Of a DNA stretch of 64,000 bases, positions 42,890 through 51,160 are shown piece after piece. The number at the start of each line of letters is the position of its first letter. Position 1 is the first letter of the stretch. The notes beneath the pieces are model-generated. The model did not search any database and was not told the origin of the DNA. It saw only the letters and a program-made list of their open reading frames with translations. The position numbers and the translations under genes are program-made. Source of the stretch: an uncultured Bacillota bacterium. GTDB lineage: Bacteria > Bacillota > Clostridia > Christensenellales > UBA1242. The DNA is taken from assembly GCA_949292985.1 (NCBI GenBank), contig CASFBF010000010.1, positions 181,561 to 245,560 of the forward strand. The letters run 5' to 3'.

Positions 42890-44695
42890 TTTTTTTTCAA
42901 AATACTTTTTAATTTCTATCGCAAGCGCTTCATGGATTCCTGGCACTATTTTTAGTTCGTCAACGCTCGCGTTTTTTATTTGCTCAATTCCTCCAAAGGC
43001 ATGCATAAGTGCCTCCGCCTTTTTTGCTCCAAGGCCTTTTATGTTTTCAAGTTCGCTGTGAGTTTGCATTTTGCTTCTAACTTGCCTATGAAAAGTTATT
43101 GCAAAACGGTGCGCTTCATCTCTAATCCTTTGCAAAATCTTTAATTCTGCGCTTCCCGGTTTTAATAATATTGGCAGGCTTTGATGCGGCACAAAAACTT
43201 CCTCAATTCGCTTTGCCAATGAAATAATGGGTATATTTAATCCGCTCTCTTGTAAAATTTCTAAACAAGACGAAAGTTGGCCTTTACCGCCATCGATGAT
43301 TAAAAGTTCTGGCATTTCTTTAAAACTTTCACCATCCTGATCTTTAAGCCTTTTAAGTCTGCGCTTTAAAGCCTCCTGCAAACAAGCAAAATCGTTTGAA
43401 CCTTGAACTGTTTTAATTTTAAATTTTCGATAGTCTTTCTTCGACGGCTCTCCACCTTTGAAAACAACCATTGAAGCAACTTTATTTGTTCCACTTATGT
43501 GAGAAATATCATAACATTCCATACGATTTGGAAACTGGGGTAAATTAAGCGCAAGTTGAAGTTTTTCCAGTGCACCAAAAGTGTTTGCATATTTGATTTT
43601 GTTTTTCTCAATATGTTTTTCTAGATAATCTTTTGCGTTTTCTTTTGCCATATTAAGAAGCGTTAAATTTATGCCATGCGGGTTTACAATTATTTTACTT
43701 TTTTTATTTAACACACTAAACAATAAATTTTCGTCTTCAACAACATGGCTTAAAATAATTTCATCAGGAACCATTAGATTTTCATAATATTGAATTAAAA
43801 AGTTGAACAAAGTTTGTCCTTCTTCTAAACTTGCGTCATCGCACGGATAATTCATGACACCTAATATTTTACCGCCACGAATAACCATTGATGTGATAAC
43901 GCCATTTAGTCCATCAGTAACATAAGCAAACACATCTTTGTTAACATTTTTTGGAAGATTTGTCACAACACGCTGTTTCAATTTGGCAACCATTTTTAGT
44001 CGTTCTCGATACATCAGCGCACTTTCAAAATTTTCGTTGTCTGCGGACTCTTTCATTTTTGTAGTTAAAACGCTCTCTATTTCTTCATCATTTCCGTTTA
44101 AAAAGTTTATAACTTTTTTAATTCTCTCGGCATACTCCTGTTTATTTACTCGTTTTGTGCATGGTGCACAACATAGTCCAAGAAAAAAGTTCAAGCACTC
44201 TCGTTTCGCAACAGAAGTTTCACTTATTTTTAAATTACAAGTTCTAAGCCCAAAAGCAGAGTTGGCAGTTTTTACTATTTCGCCTGCGTTTAATCCTGCA
44301 AAATAAGGCCCAAAATATTTATATCCTTTTTTGCCAACTCTTCTTAAAATTTGCAATTTTGGAAAAGGGTCGCTCATATTTATTGCAATATATGGAAAAG
44401 CCTTTCCGTCTTTAAGAAGTATGTTGTAATGTGGCTGATATTTTTTTATCAAATTGCTTTCAAGCGCAAGTGCATCTCTTTCAGAAACTGTTATAAAATA
44501 TTCAAAATCATCAATGTTTTCCACCATTGCCTGAACCTTACTTGGCTTTGGTGAATTTCTAAAATATTGGCTTACTCTGTTTTTTAAGTTTTTTGCTTTT
44601 CCAACATAAATGACAGCACCGCTTGAATTCTTCATAACATAAACGCCACTTTTTGTTGGAAGCATTTTTAATTTATTTTTTATTGTTTCATTCAT
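42887..44695 (-). CDS. uvrC: excinuclease ABC subunit C
   Basis: 602 residues. Makes both incisions in nucleotide-excision repair. An N-terminal GIY-YIG nuclease (SGVYVMKNSSGAVIYVGKAKNLKNRV), the UvrB-interacting UVR motif near residues 205-235, the RNase H-like endonuclease half (ECYDISHISG, LLIIDGGKGQL) and C-terminal HhH motifs (IKGLGAKKAEALMHAFGG) are complete. Its ATG overlaps the tmk stop (ATGA). Confidence 0.97.
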   Translation of the reverse strand: MNETIKNKLKMLPTKSGVYVMKNSSGAVIYVGKAKNLKNRVSQYFRNSPKPSKVQAMVENIDDFEYFITVSERDALALESNLIKKYQPHYNILLKDGKAFPYIAINMSDPFPKLQILRRVGKKGYKYFGPYFAGLNAGEIVKTANSAFGLRTCNLKISETSVAKRECLNFFLGLCCAPCTKRVNKQEYAERIKKVINFLNGNDEEIESVLTTKMKESADNENFESALMYRERLKMVAKLKQRVVTNLPKNVNKDVFAYVTDGLNGVITSMVIRGGKILGVMNYPCDDASLEEGQTLFNFLIQYYENLMVPDEIILSHVVEDENLLFSVLNKKSKIIVNPHGINLTLLNMAKENAKDYLEKHIEKNKIKYANTFGALEKLQLALNLPQFPNRMECYDISHISGTNKVASMVVFKGGEPSKKDYRKFKIKTVQGSNDFACLQEALKRRLKRLKDQDGESFKEMPELLIIDGGKGQLSSCLEILQESGLNIPIISLAKRIEEVFVPHQSLPILLKPGSAELKILQRIRDEAHRFAITFHRQVRSKMQTHSELENIKGLGAKKAEALMHAFGGIEQIKNASVDELKIVPGIHEALAIEIKKYFEKK

Positions 44696-45342
44696 TTTTT
44701 GATAATACTATATACTTGTTCAGCAATATCTTCGGGTAATCTAATATTGCCGTCTTTAAAACAATTTATTTTGTTAAAATTAAACATTTTTTCAATTTTT
44801 AAATAGGTTGCCTCTGCCTTATTTAAATATTCATCATCTTGCTCATGCCCGTCTGCTCTTTCTTTGCGGCTCGCACGCAATTTTTTTATTGCGCTAACTG
44901 TAAGATATAAAAATATTGCTTTATCAGGTTTAGGTAAACCAAGCATATCAAATTCCAAGGTGGAAATAAAATTAAAAAATTTTTCCTGCTCAGATTCTGG
45001 CAATTTGCAACCTTGATGAGCCATGTTGGAATAAACATATCTATCCAAAATAACATAGTCATTTTCTTTAAGCGCTTTTGCGATTGTTTCAGCGTTATAT
45101 TTTTTATCCGCAGCAAAGAAAAGCGAGGCAACATATGGGTCTACATTTGAAGCCCCCTCTTCGAAATAACTGTTATTATCTTTACCTAAATATTGTCTGC
45201 CTATTATCTTCCCAGTTGGCGAACTATAAAAAGGATAACTAAACCTTGCAACTTTTTTGCCATCTTCAATAAGTTTTTGTTCAAGCAGTTTAGATTGCGT
45301 TTCCTTTCCTGAACAATCCACCCCTTCGATTGTAATAAGCAT
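44692..45342 (-). CDS. tmk: thymidylate kinase
   Basis: 216 residues. Phosphorylates dTMP to dTDP. It starts LITIEGVDCSGKETQSKLLEQ, where the Walker A has Glu in place of the usual Ser/Thr after the Lys. The DRYVYSN (DRY/H) and lid RKERADGHE segments are present. GAGGTGA ribosome site overlaps the hisS stop. Between hisS and uvrC in one operon. It could be a paralogue of another Tmk elsewhere in the genome. Confidence 0.9.
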   Translation of the reverse strand: MLITIEGVDCSGKETQSKLLEQKLIEDGKKVARFSYPFYSSPTGKIIGRQYLGKDNNSYFEEGASNVDPYVASLFFAADKKYNAETIAKALKENDYVILDRYVYSNMAHQGCKLPESEQEKFFNFISTLEFDMLGLPKPDKAIFLYLTVSAIKKLRASRKERADGHEQDDEYLNKAEATYLKIEKMFNFNKINCFKDGNIRLPEDIAEQVYSIIKK

Positions 45343-45345
45343 TTT

Positions 45346-46641
45346 TCACCTCAGTAAATTTAATAATTCTTGTTTTGTTAATGATTGTTGTTGTGATGAA
45401 GCCATATCTTTTACGGCAATAATTCCACTTTGCACTTCATTTTCGCCTATGATAGCAACAAATGGAACGCCACGCTTGTTTGCCTCTTTAAGTTTTGATT
45501 TAAAACTTTTATTTTCCGCATACACTTCGGCACAAATATTGTTTTGTTGTAAAAACGAAACTAGGTTTAAACACTCTTTGAGTGTCTCACCCATAGGAAT
45601 TACTGCACACTTGCAAAACTCAACTTTTTCTTGTGATGATTGTTCGATAATGTCAAACAATCTGCTCATTCCTATGCTCATGCCAACGCCGGGAAGTTTT
45701 CTTTGAGTAAAATACCCTGCAAGGTCATCATATCTTCCTCCGCCACCAACTGCGCCAGCAACTCTGTTGTTTGCAAGATAGGCTTCAAAAACTGTGCCTG
45801 TATAATAATTATGTCCACGAATTACACCAAAATTAAATTTATAATCTTGTTCAGTTAATCCCATTGCCTTTAAATATTCATCAATGCTTTTTAACTCATC
45901 AATGCCCTGCATAAAAACTTCATCATTTGACAACTTGCTTGCACTTTGCAAAATCTGGCTGTTCCCAGACATTTTGATTAAATCAATCAGTTTACTAATT
46001 TGGTTTTTATCTAATCCTAATTGGGTCAGACTTTCTGCCACATTATCTTCACCAATCTTGTCAAGTTTATCAAGACAGATTGCAATATCAGAAAACTTGT
46101 CGCCTAAACCTAAACCATTTACCAATCCAAACAAAACTTTTCTGTTAGAAATTTCGGTTTGCACCGCAAGGTTTAAATTTTGAAAAATGTCTTTATACAT
46201 TTTAACGCATTCTGCATCGTTTACAAGTGAAAGTTCGCCATCACCAATTATGTCTGCATCGCATTGATAAAATTCTCTCAGTCTACCTTTTTGTGGTCGT
46301 TCACCCCTATACACCTTGCCAATTTGATAACGCTTAAAAGGAAAAGAAAGTGTGTTTTCATTCATAGCAACAAATCTTGCAAGAGGAACAGTTAAATCAT
46401 ACCTAAGGCAAGCATCTGTTGAACCTTTAACAAATCTGTATATTTCTTTATCAATGTCGCCCCCGCTTTTAGCAAGCAAAATTTCTGAAAGTTCCATTGC
46501 CGGAGTATCAAGCGGTAAAAAACAATGCTTTTTAAAAATCTCTTTAATTTTTTCAAGCATTTCTTCAAATATAACCTGTTTTTCTGGTGCGAGTTCCCAA
46601 AACCCTTGAAGTTTTCTCGGCACAATCTTTTTCTCTGTCAA
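45346..46641 (-). CDS. hisS: histidyl-tRNA synthetase
   Basis: 431 residues from a TTG at 46641 with AGGAG in place; the in-frame ATG at 46665 lies at the predicted transcription start and has no ribosome site. Class II motifs are visible: RYDLTVPLARFVA, the motif 2 loop RGERPQKGRLREFYQCDADIIG, the His-binding RGHNYYTGTVFEAY and GGGGRYDDLAG, and the C-terminal anticodon-binding domain. First gene of hisS-tmk-uvrC. aspS, its frequent neighbour in Firmicutes, is absent. Confidence 0.95.
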   Translation of the reverse strand: MTEKKIVPRKLQGFWELAPEKQVIFEEMLEKIKEIFKKHCFLPLDTPAMELSEILLAKSGGDIDKEIYRFVKGSTDACLRYDLTVPLARFVAMNENTLSFPFKRYQIGKVYRGERPQKGRLREFYQCDADIIGDGELSLVNDAECVKMYKDIFQNLNLAVQTEISNRKVLFGLVNGLGLGDKFSDIAICLDKLDKIGEDNVAESLTQLGLDKNQISKLIDLIKMSGNSQILQSASKLSNDEVFMQGIDELKSIDEYLKAMGLTEQDYKFNFGVIRGHNYYTGTVFEAYLANNRVAGAVGGGGRYDDLAGYFTQRKLPGVGMSIGMSRLFDIIEQSSQEKVEFCKCAVIPMGETLKECLNLVSFLQQNNICAEVYAENKSFKSKLKEANKRGVPFVAIIGENEVQSGIIAVKDMASSQQQSLTKQELLNLLR

Positions 46642-46667
46642 AATAATTCTCCTGTTAATTCTCATTT

Positions 46668-46696
46668 AGTGTATAACATTGAAAGCAAATTGTCAA
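46668..46696 (-). promoter_or_regulatory. promoter of hisS-tmk-uvrC
   Basis: TTGACA (46691-46696), 17 bases, TACACT (46668-46673). Predicted transcript starts near 46661, which excludes the ATG at 46665 and leaves no room for a T-box. Confidence 0.65.
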
Positions 46697-46721
46697 ATGA
46701 ATGGGCGGTTGTAAGTACTTT

Positions 46722-46762
46722 AAAAAATCAAAAAACAGGCATTGCATAGTACGCCTGTTAAT
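46722..46762 (-). terminator. orphan rho-independent terminator
   Basis: AACAGGC-(12 bases)-GCCTGTT followed by TTTTGATTTTTT on the minus strand. It lies 400 bases after the end of helD with no gene in between. Confidence 0.75.
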
Positions 46763-46970
46763 AATATAAAACCAAAAGTATATATAGCAAAAGTTATCAC
46801 AAGAAGCGCGAACTTGCTTGCAAGAGTGAGCACGACGAAGTGACATCTTTTGCAGCGTTGCAACGTTTGAAAAAACGTTGCGTTGTCCTCTTGCCAGAGG
46901 GCAAAAATGCGCAGCATTGCCCTGCAAAAGTTATCCACATTTCCACACTTAAATATTTATGCAAAACTGC
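46722..46970 (-). ncRNA. candidate structured non-coding RNA (start approximate)
   Basis: This part of a 530-base gap without coding potential ends at a strong orphan terminator. It contains a 9-bp stem, CTTTTGCAG (46847-46855) with CTGCAAAAG (46922-46930), enclosing three perfect or near-perfect hairpins: GCAACGTTT/AAACGTTGC with a 4-base loop, CCTCT/AGAGG, and GGGCA/TGCCC with an inner ATGC/GCAT pair. A weak minus-strand promoter (TTGTCC, 18, TATAAA) lies at about 46965-47000. It does not match 6S, tmRNA, RNase P or SRP RNA as I know them. The palindromes could alternatively act as DNA. Confidence 0.35.
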
Positions 46971-47042
46971 TTATTTTTATACAAAATGACGGTTTATGGG
47001 GACAATGTGGGCAACTTTGGGTAAGTTATCCACATTTCCACA
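46928..47042 (+). promoter_or_regulatory. two perfect DnaA boxes in a repeated 20-bp motif
   Basis: TTATCCACA occurs at 46931-46939 and 47026-47034, each inside the identical 20-mer AAGTTATCCACATTTCCACA, 95 bases apart in the same orientation. A related GCAAAAGTTATC recurs at 46788-46799, and GGCTTATCTT twice at about 47060 and 47107. The intervening DNA is AT-rich. There is no dnaA, dnaN or strand switch here, so an ectopic DnaA-binding region is more likely than a proven origin. Confidence 0.5.
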
Positions 47043-47173
47043 TAGTTTTTTGCTGTTATAGGCTTATCTTGCCCTATTTTCGTTTTGAATACTTCATTAT
47101 TTTTGTAGTTACAAAAGGCTTATCTTTTGCTATACCTTAATCTATGCTTGCCCGCTTTTAAAAAACAACCAAA

Positions 47174-49231
47174 TTATTTATCGTTTTTTGCATAATCATG
47201 CCTTTTTAAGAACTTTGATTTTCGCCCTTCATAGATAAATTCCAACTGATGTAGCGCCCTTGTTGTGGCAACATACAAAAGGTTTCTATCCAATGATGAG
47301 TGATAATTTTCCGCAGTAGCATACGGAACTATAACATGATCAAACTCAATACCTTTAGCGGTGGAAGCAGTTGTGATCACAAGAGGATAATCAAATGTTA
47401 AATCTGAACCTACAATAACTTCATATTTAACTTTGCCATGCAACATCTTTGAAATTTCAGCCACCTCATCGCTGTTTTTGCAAACTATGGCAGTATGTAA
47501 ATATTTGCCTTCGTTTTCTTTTAAAAGTTTGAGCAATGTATTTTCTGTGGAAGTTGTTCTTATTATTTTTGGCTCTTCACCTTCTCTGCTGAAATTGATT
47601 ACATTTTTTAGGCCAATCATCTGTTCGCTAAATTCTGAAATCTGTCTTGTAGAGCGGTAGGTTTTGTTAAGCACAATGGTTTTTGCTTTTAAATATCTTG
47701 CAAGTTGTAAAAAATATTTTTTTGACAATGTTTTTTCTATACACTGATTTATATCGCCCAAAATTATTTTTGGACATTGCCAAATGCTGTTAAAGAAATA
47801 GAAGTGAACTGGCGTAAAATCCTGCATTTCATCAATAATTACATATTTTGCTGAATACTGATTTTTTAAGCCTTGTGTAAATTCTTTAATAACAAGCAAT
47901 GGCGCTATATCTTCGTAAGGCACATCTTTATTAAAGGTTGGCTGTTTTAAACCTTTTCGTGCATAGAAAACATTACAAATTTTATATATATCAGAAATTG
48001 GAAAGAATTTGTATAATATGTTTTTAAATCTAGGTTTTATTGATTCTGTTTGACTTGGGCTTAAACCAAAACGCTCTGAAAGATAATCAACTATATACTC
48101 AATACGCTTGTTCACTGGAAGTTTGCCAAAGGCGTTGTAATATAAATTGTTTATTTCTTCTTTTGTGAACACAAAGGCGTTGTATGTTTCATCGCTTGCA
48201 CCCTTTGGCTTAAATTTTAAGTCGGTTGGAGAAAACAGTTTTGCATAAACATTATTTAAAAAGTCCAACAAATCGTCTAAAAATTCAAACGATGATTTGT
48301 ATGCAATTTCATTTAACTTGTCTTGATCTTTTGCCTTATAAATCTCGTCCACCAATTTTTCACGAGTTATAAGCGATTTTTTTAATTCTGTTTTGGCTAT
48401 GTGCGAAAAAGTTGTTTCTATAACATTATCTTCGCCCAGTTCTGGAAGCACTTCACTTACATAACTTGAAAATAGGTTTGAAGGCGACAAAATTAAAATG
48501 TCGTTGCTATTAAGTTCCCCACGGCGCTTATAAAGTAGCCACCCTGCACGGTGCAACGCTATGCTTGTTTTACCAGAGCCCGCAACACCTTGAACTAAAA
48601 TTGTTTTGTATTTTTCTTCACGAATAATGGCGTTTTGTTCTTTTTGAATGCTTGCCACAATTTCTTTCATTTTTGTTGAAGAATTTTTACTTAAAACTTG
48701 TTGCAAAATTTCATCGTTTATATTTTGGTCGGTGTCAACATAGTAATTAAGTTTGCCATTGGAAATCCCAAATTGTCGCTTTAAAGTTATATCACCTTTA
48801 ATAATTCCTTCTGGCGCTTCATATTCCGCCTTTCCTTCATCAAAATCATAATACATACTGCTTACAGGCGCACGCCAGTCATAAACCAATGAATTTTTAT
48901 TTTCGGTAATATGCGAAAAACCTATGTAAAATTTTGAAGAATTTTGCGTTCCATTTTCCTTAAAATCTATTCTTGCAAAATATGGGCGCAACTTTTGTTT
49001 AGCACTTTTTACTTTCTTTTGATTTAAACTTTCAATTTCTTTTTTAATTTCGGCTAGCGCAAGGTTGTATTCGTTTTTTTCACCAAGATCTATTTCATAA
49101 AAGGCAGACGAAAATTCTTTTTGAAGAGATTCATATCTTTCTTCATGCTGTTTTATATTTTTTTGCAAACCTTCTATTTCACAATCAAGTGCATTTTCTA
49201 CACGGTTTAAGTATCTCTCTTCTTCCTGCAT
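47174..49231 (-). CDS. helD: HelD-type SF1 helicase (RNA polymerase recycling factor)
   Basis: 685 residues from the ATG at 49231 with AGGGG before it; a GTG at 49237 is the alternative. An N-terminal coiled coil (residues 1-75, Glu/Lys/Leu-rich) that in HelD enters the secondary channel of RNA polymerase precedes the HelD hallmark YDWRAPVSSMYYD, Walker A QGVAGSGKTSIALHRAGWLLY near residue 220, VIIDEMQDFTPVHF, and LNKTYRSTRQI. HelD uses ATP to strip stalled polymerase off DNA. Monocistronic, with no clear terminator directly after the stop. Confidence 0.92.
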   Translation of the reverse strand: MQEEERYLNRVENALDCEIEGLQKNIKQHEERYESLQKEFSSAFYEIDLGEKNEYNLALAEIKKEIESLNQKKVKSAKQKLRPYFARIDFKENGTQNSSKFYIGFSHITENKNSLVYDWRAPVSSMYYDFDEGKAEYEAPEGIIKGDITLKRQFGISNGKLNYYVDTDQNINDEILQQVLSKNSSTKMKEIVASIQKEQNAIIREEKYKTILVQGVAGSGKTSIALHRAGWLLYKRRGELNSNDILILSPSNLFSSYVSEVLPELGEDNVIETTFSHIAKTELKKSLITREKLVDEIYKAKDQDKLNEIAYKSSFEFLDDLLDFLNNVYAKLFSPTDLKFKPKGASDETYNAFVFTKEEINNLYYNAFGKLPVNKRIEYIVDYLSERFGLSPSQTESIKPRFKNILYKFFPISDIYKICNVFYARKGLKQPTFNKDVPYEDIAPLLVIKEFTQGLKNQYSAKYVIIDEMQDFTPVHFYFFNSIWQCPKIILGDINQCIEKTLSKKYFLQLARYLKAKTIVLNKTYRSTRQISEFSEQMIGLKNVINFSREGEEPKIIRTTSTENTLLKLLKENEGKYLHTAIVCKNSDEVAEISKMLHGKVKYEVIVGSDLTFDYPLVITTASTAKGIEFDHVIVPYATAENYHSSLDRNLLYVATTRALHQLEFIYEGRKSKFLKRHDYAKNDK

Positions 49232-49310
49232 ACCCACCCCTAAATTTTAAACTGGAATATTTTAGCACATTTTGAAAATTTTATCAAGTAATTGCTTATA
49301 AATTAGGGTG

Positions 49311-49340
49311 GCAAAATAAAAACTTGGCAACGCCAAGTTT
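49311..49340 (-). terminator. terminator of the DUF2188 gene
   Basis: AAACTTGGC-gtt-GCCAAGTTT followed by TTATTTTG on the minus strand, a nine-base-pair perfect stem. Confidence 0.85.
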
Positions 49341-49342
49341 AA

Positions 49343-49720
49343 TTATGATTTCTTTTGAAACTTTCCGTCTTTCTTATGTATTGTAAGATTTAAATTTTGA
49401 TTTTCTGAAAGTTCCTTTGCAATTTTTGTAGCCTCAACCTTTGTTGCAACCTTTCTTATCACACGCTTTGCTCCGTCTTTCTTAATAAGCCAAACTTTTT
49501 CGCTCATATCATAAATAACTCTATATGAACCCTTAGAAGTTTTTTCTTGCGAATTTGATTTTTTATCATCCACTTTTTCTTGTTTCGCAGAATTTTTTGG
49601 TAACTTTTCGGTTTTGGTTTGAGATTTAGATTTTACTGTTTTTTTCTCTACTTCCACCTTTTGTTCTTTTTCAATTTCTTCTTGATTTGTTTGTTTTTTA
49701 TCTTTCTTTTTAAACCACAT
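49343..49720 (-). CDS. DUF2188-type protein with charged linker
   Basis: 125 residues. Residues 1-65 are a Lys/Glu/Gln/Ser-rich low-complexity tail. Residues about 66-125 look like DUF2188 (YRVIYDMSEKVWLIKKDGAKRVIRKVATKVEATKIAKEL...LTIHKKDGKFQKK), a small domain with the pattern VW.IK..GAKR...TK.EA......L.IH..DG. The family has no established function. GGGGAGA ribosome site and a consensus promoter. Divergent from the HtrA-like protease. Confidence 0.8.
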   Translation of the reverse strand: MWFKKKDKKQTNQEEIEKEQKVEVEKKTVKSKSQTKTEKLPKNSAKQEKVDDKKSNSQEKTSKGSYRVIYDMSEKVWLIKKDGAKRVIRKVATKVEATKIAKELSENQNLNLTIHKKDGKFQKKS

Positions 49721-49746
49721 AACTTTTTCTCCCCATTTACTTTTTA

Positions 49747-49775
49747 ATTATATCATATATTTTACAGAAAGTCAA
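49747..49775 (-). promoter_or_regulatory. promoter of the DUF2188 gene
   Basis: TTGACT (49770-49775), 17 bases, TATAAT (49747-49752) on the minus strand, back to back with the protease promoter six bases away. Confidence 0.75.
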
Positions 49776-49781
49776 ATCATG

Positions 49782-49810
49782 TTGCATAAAGTCGAAAAAA
49801 TAAGTATAAT
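49782..49810 (+). promoter_or_regulatory. promoter of the HtrA-like protease gene
   Basis: TTGCAT (49782-49787), 17 bases, TATAAT (49805-49810). The two divergent promoters could be controlled together. Confidence 0.75.
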
Positions 49811-49828
49811 ATCTGTATTGAGGTGAAA

Positions 49829-51031
49829 ATGAAAAAAATAAAATCTTTATCCATGCTTGGCTTTATTGTCTTGCCTTGCGCTCTTTTATTTACAGGCTGT
49901 GGCGTTTCAACAACTTATGTTTCCCCTACTGTTACCATAGACCAAATCACCACTTCTGACATTGAAGAAGCGATCAACACAGCAGTGTTAAGCGTGGTTA
50001 GTGTTTACTCCGAAGGTAGAGTCGAAAGCGGAACGAACAATATGACAGCCACCAGTTATAGCGCAGGTTCAGGCGTAATCTATCAACTTGATAAAGATGC
50101 AGGAGATGCATATATCATCACAAATTATCATGTTGTATATGACGAAAGTTATACATCTTCAAATGATATCGCCACTAAAATCTATGTCGAACTCTATGGT
50201 TCAGAAGGCACATCTGTTTCAACAGATCTTTTTGGTAATAGTAGTTTGGTTTATGGAAACCAAGCAATAGAATGTGAATATGTTGGGGGCTCGCTTGAAT
50301 ACGACCTTGCCATTCTCAAAATTGAAAACAGCAATTTGTTAAAAAATAGCGATGCAAAACAAGTTACCGTTTGTGAAGAGCCTGCACATCTTGGTCAGAC
50401 AACAATAGCAATAGGCAACCCACTTGGATACGGCATAAGCGCAACAACAGGAATAGTAAGCGTTGAATCAGAGTATATTCAATATTCAGACTTTTACGAT
50501 GTCGTTATAAGATGTACAAGAACTGATGCACCTATAAACAGTGGCAACTCAGGCGGAGGTTTATTTGATGAAAAAGGCAGGCTTTTAGGAATTGTTAATG
50601 CTGGTAAGGACGATGCTGAAAACATGGGCGATGCAATTCCTGCAAACCTTGTAACAAATGTTGTAGACAATATATTGTATCAGTATGAAAATTATGGAAA
50701 ACAAAAATTATCCGTTTACGATTTCGGTGCGGAAGTAAGTGGCTATAACAGCACAGCAGTATACGACGAAGAAGTTGGTTTAACTTTTATTAAAGAAGAT
50801 ATTCTTGTTGACTCAGTGTCAGGCAATACTGCTAAAATACTTGAAATAGGAGATAAAATAACCTCTGTAAAATATAAAAATGAAAATATAGAATTTAGTA
50901 GAGCGTTTGAATTTGAAGAATTCCTTTTAAAAATTAGACCAAACGAACAGTTTGAAATGACTGTTGTTAGGAATAGTGGTTCGTTCACTTATACAATAAC
51001 AGCAAGCGACAATTTTTCTGAAATAAAATGA
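49829..51031 (+). CDS. HtrA/DegP-like serine protease lipoprotein
   Basis: 400 residues from the ATG at 49829 with GAGGTG before it (a GTG at 49823 is possible). A lipoprotein signal peptide ends in the lipobox LFTGC (Cys near residue 23), so it is tethered outside the membrane. Trypsin-like catalytic triad: His in ITNYHVV (about 98), Asp in EYDLAIL (about 156), Ser in NSGNSGGGLF (about 238). A C-terminal region of about 100 residues has the PDZ-like pattern EIGDKITSVKYKNENIEF. It should degrade misfolded exported proteins. Many HtrA proteases are anchored by a helix, so the lipoprotein form is a variant. Confidence 0.92.
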   Translation: MKKIKSLSMLGFIVLPCALLFTGCGVSTTYVSPTVTIDQITTSDIEEAINTAVLSVVSVYSEGRVESGTNNMTATSYSAGSGVIYQLDKDAGDAYIITNYHVVYDESYTSSNDIATKIYVELYGSEGTSVSTDLFGNSSLVYGNQAIECEYVGGSLEYDLAILKIENSNLLKNSDAKQVTVCEEPAHLGQTTIAIGNPLGYGISATTGIVSVESEYIQYSDFYDVVIRCTRTDAPINSGNSGGGLFDEKGRLLGIVNAGKDDAENMGDAIPANLVTNVVDNILYQYENYGKQKLSVYDFGAEVSGYNSTAVYDEEVGLTFIKEDILVDSVSGNTAKILEIGDKITSVKYKNENIEFSRAFEFEEFLLKIRPNEQFEMTVVRNSGSFTYTITASDNFSEIK

Positions 51032-51055
51032 AGGCGAAAGTATTCGCCTTTTTTT
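51030..51055 (+). terminator. terminator of the protease gene
   Basis: AAGGCGAA-agta-TTCGCCTT followed by TTTTT, beginning at the stop codon. Confidence 0.9.
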
Positions 51056-51160
51056 GTAAACCTTTTTATTATTATGAAATAAATTGAATATATGATATAA
51101 TTGCTGTAAACTAATAAACATTGAAAATTTGCAAACAATTATTACAGTGGAAGGTGAAAG

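Noticed and set aside
46642..46665. ATG at 46665 as hisS start
   Set aside because: It lies at the predicted transcription start and has no ribosome site; the TTG at 46641 has AGGAG and gives a family-typical N terminus.
46722..46970. 6S RNA, tmRNA, RNase P or SRP RNA
   Set aside because: None of the conserved core sequences I know for these (for example the tmRNA 3' CCA end or the SRP tetraloop region) is present.
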